This document shows, piece by piece, positions 5,694-6,913 of a DNA stretch of 6,913 nucleotides. Source of the stretch: Coriobacteriaceae bacterium. GTDB lineage: Bacteria; Actinomycetota; Coriobacteriia; Coriobacteriales; UMGS124. The notes beneath the pieces were generated by a model. That model did not search any database and was not told the DNA's origin. It saw nothing but the letters and a program-made list of their open reading frames with translations. Position 1 is the first letter of the stretch. Each line of letters starts with the position of its first letter. Made by a program: the position numbers and the translations under genes. Where the stretch lies: assembly GCA_019421015.1 (NCBI GenBank), contig JAHZGC010000048.1, positions 1 to 6,913 on the forward strand, in the 5' to 3' direction.

Positions 5694-6349
5694 CCAGCTA
5701 CCCCTCGGCCGCGATGCCGCCCAAGGGCGCGGTGCTGCTGTGCTCGGGGGGCGCCTTTCAGTTCCGCAGCGACGGCAATGAAGGCTCGGCCGTGGCCCGC
5801 GAGCTTGTCGCCCTGGGCTACCAGGCCTTTGTGGTGGACTATCGCCTGCGGCCGTTTACCCAGGAAGAGGGTGCCCTGGACCTGGCCCGTGCCGTGCGGT
5901 TCGTGCGCTCCCACGCGAGCGACTACGGTATCGAGCCGGGCGTGATGGGCTTCTCGGCCGGCGGCATCCTGGCTGGCGAGATGCTGCTGCACCATGCGGG
6001 CTCGGTGATGCCCGACGCTTTGGACCCGGCCTACGTGCCCGATGCGCTTGACGGGGTCTCGGCCGATGCGGCTGCCTGCGGCATGATCTACTCGTTCTAC
6101 GGCCGGCTCTCGGTGGCCTCGGGCGACGTCGAGGAGTTCGCCGCGGCCGGCCTGCCGCCCACCTACTTCTGCTACGACACGCGCGACCCCTTTGTGGACC
6201 AGTTCGAGCTGTGCGCCGAGGCGCTGGTGGAGGCCGGCGTGGAGGTCGACGAGCTCGTGCTGCCGGGTATTGGCCACGGCTACGGGGCCCTGGGTGGCTG
6301 GATTCCCACCTACGACGCGTGGCTTGCGGAGGTGCTCGGGCGAGCGTAG
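5690..6349 (+). CDS. Second alpha/beta hydrolase domain, overlapping or split from the first
   Basis: From GTG at 5690 this is 219 residues with a complete hydrolase core: SGGAFQFRS (oxyanion loop, 19-27), LGYQAFVVDYRLRP (42-55), nucleophile elbow GFSAGG with Ser89, probable acid Asp166 (TRDPFV) and His196 (GIGHGYG). GTG overlaps the preceding TGA as GTGA, a classic coupling arrangement, but the Shine-Dalgarno is weak. Homology seems to begin earlier: in this frame, from about 5660, NFFDDPDFRPSV reads like the normal lead-in of such domains. That favours one two-domain exported enzyme of about 570 residues broken by a one-base deletion. If the GTG start is real, this product has no signal peptide and would act in the cytoplasm, unlike its partner. 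The triad is intact, so it is not an old decayed copy. No clear terminator follows. Confidence 0.7.
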   Translation: MTSYPSAAMPPKGAVLLCSGGAFQFRSDGNEGSAVARELVALGYQAFVVDYRLRPFTQEEGALDLARAVRFVRSHASDYGIEPGVMGFSAGGILAGEMLLHHAGSVMPDALDPAYVPDALDGVSADAAACGMIYSFYGRLSVASGDVEEFAAAGLPPTYFCYDTRDPFVDQFELCAEALVEAGVEVDELVLPGIGHGYGALGGWIPTYDAWLAEVLGRA

Positions 6350-6389
6350 GGGGCGCGGAGGGGCGCGGGGCGGGGCGCTATGCGGCGAT

Positions 6390-6642
6390 TGGCACGAAAG
6401 TTGCGTTGTGTAAGAGCCGGCGGGGGAGAGTGGCACCAAATCGGCGTTCTGTAAGGGGCGTTGGCCGGGAGTGGCACCAAGCTCGCATTATGTAAGAGTT
6501 CGCAGGCCAAAGATGGCAGTTGTGCACTCCGGAGGCTTACAAAACTCGCATTCGGTGCCATTCTCCGCCCAGGGCTCTTACAGAACAAGGGTTTGGTGCC
6601 ACTCGGGCTTCCACGGACTTACACAACGCCGATCTTGTGCCG
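6390..6642. repeat. Head-to-head array of six 41-bp repeats (family A)
   Basis: Three forward units (6390-6430, 6431-6471, 6472-6512) face three inverted units (6520-6560, 6561-6601, 6602-6642) across a 7-bp centre. All are exactly 41 bp. The pattern is TGGCACCAAA, six variable bases, TT, one variable base, TGTAAG, then about 16 variable G-rich bases. By hand count the middle pair matches at 30 of 41 positions and the outer pair at 25 of 41, with matches concentrated in the first 25. The array follows the second hydrolase stop by 40 bp, so its RNA could fold into a long imperfect hairpin and act as a 3' end structure. I cannot assign it to a named repeat family. Confidence 0.85.
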
Positions 6643-6690
6643 TGTGACTCTCGGTGCGGGGCGGCACGCTTGCGCGTTTGAGATGCCGGG

Positions 6691-6851
6691 TGGCAACATT
6701 CTTCTCGAATCAGGATGTCAGATGCCCCGGATGGCAAGAATCCCGCGAAATCAGGATGCCGGGCAGGGTCGGAATGCCAATCCACCGCCCAAACGTCCTG
6801 ATAGATTCTATTTCTTGCCACCGGCGTCCTGATTCGAGCGATTTCCTGCCA
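6691..6851. repeat. Head-to-head array of four repeats (family B)
   Basis: Two forward units start at 6691 and 6732 (41 bp apart). Two inverted units end at 6820 and 6851 (31 bp apart). The shared pattern is TGGCA, a variable middle, then ATCAGGAYG: forward at 6691-6717 and 6732-6758, inverted at 6794-6820 and 6824-6851. The opening TGGCA and the 41-bp pitch match family A, but the second half of the core differs (ATCAGGAYG instead of TGTAAG). No gene lies within it. Confidence 0.75.
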
Positions 6852-6858
6852 GGCCGCC

Positions 6859-6913
6859 GATCGCGCGATTTTTTGTGGTGTAAGAGCCGAACGAGCGCCA
6901 TCGCCCTGCCGGC
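6859..6913 (-). repeat. Right copy of the 55-bp perfect inverted repeat
   Basis: Exact reverse complement of bases 1-55. Read on the plus strand it contains TGTAAGAGCCG (6879-6889), the same core as family A units, directly after the family B array. It therefore looks like the last, diverged member of this repeat cluster, cut by the window edge. See the left copy for the assembly caveat. Confidence 0.9.

Noticed and set aside
5543..6439. Long minus-strand open frame opposite the second hydrolase
   Set aside because: Same shadow character, and it runs into the repeat array with no start signal.
6390..6642. CRISPR array (about 25-bp conserved block plus 16-bp variable block at constant spacing)
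   Set aside because: The conserved blocks are too degenerate, the variable parts too short for spacers, the array inverts halfway and no cas gene is present.
1..6913. Composite transposon or integrative element bounded by 55-bp inverted repeats
   Set aside because: No transposase, integrase or target duplication is visible, and an exact 55-base terminal match is expected from k=55 assembly at a repeat. Kept only as an open finding.

Overview
The window looks like chromosomal DNA from a high-GC Actinomycetota, most likely class Coriobacteriia. This rests on overall base composition, Shine-Dalgarno-type starts, exported twin-arginine flavoproteins and the style of the hydrolases. It is an inference from gene character, not a taxonomic match. 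No transposase, integrase, phage or plasmid gene is present.

Layout. Positions 1-55 are one copy of a 55-bp sequence that recurs, perfectly inverted, at 6859-6913. After a gene-free stretch (56-362) comes a small membrane protein with a YcxB-like tail (363-1112, minus). It is divergent from a TetR-type regulator (1306-1872, plus), whose start is preceded by a clear 16-bp palindromic operator candidate. A tRNA-Ser(GCU) gene with its own promoter and a strong terminator follows (1956-2139). A MerR-type regulator with a GyrI/BmrR-like sensor domain (2174-3040, minus) carries an apparent one-base deletion near its end. It is divergent from a Tat-exported NADPH-dependent-FMN-reductase-like flavoprotein (3480-4298, plus). 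The two promoters share TTGACY-N9-GCGGAARGGT, with the stretched spacer typical of MerR control, so the regulator probably controls itself and the flavoprotein.

The flavoprotein transcript runs into a roughly 105-bp palindromic element (4408-4512), a small hairpin and a strong terminator (4566-4603). Only 34 bases later an exported alpha/beta hydrolase begins (4638-5693). It is followed, in another frame and with a GTGA overlap, by a second hydrolase domain (5690-6349). The pair is either a translationally coupled couple or one two-domain enzyme split by a one-base deletion.

The right end (6390-6913) is gene-free and highly structured. Three forward plus three inverted 41-bp repeat units are followed by a second family of two forward plus two inverted units, mostly at the same 41-bp pitch, then by the boundary 55-mer. 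This head-to-head repeat architecture is the least explained feature. The exact 55-bp length of the terminal repeat is also what a k=55 de Bruijn assembly would leave at a contig broken at a dispersed repeat, so it should not be taken as a transposon end without checking.
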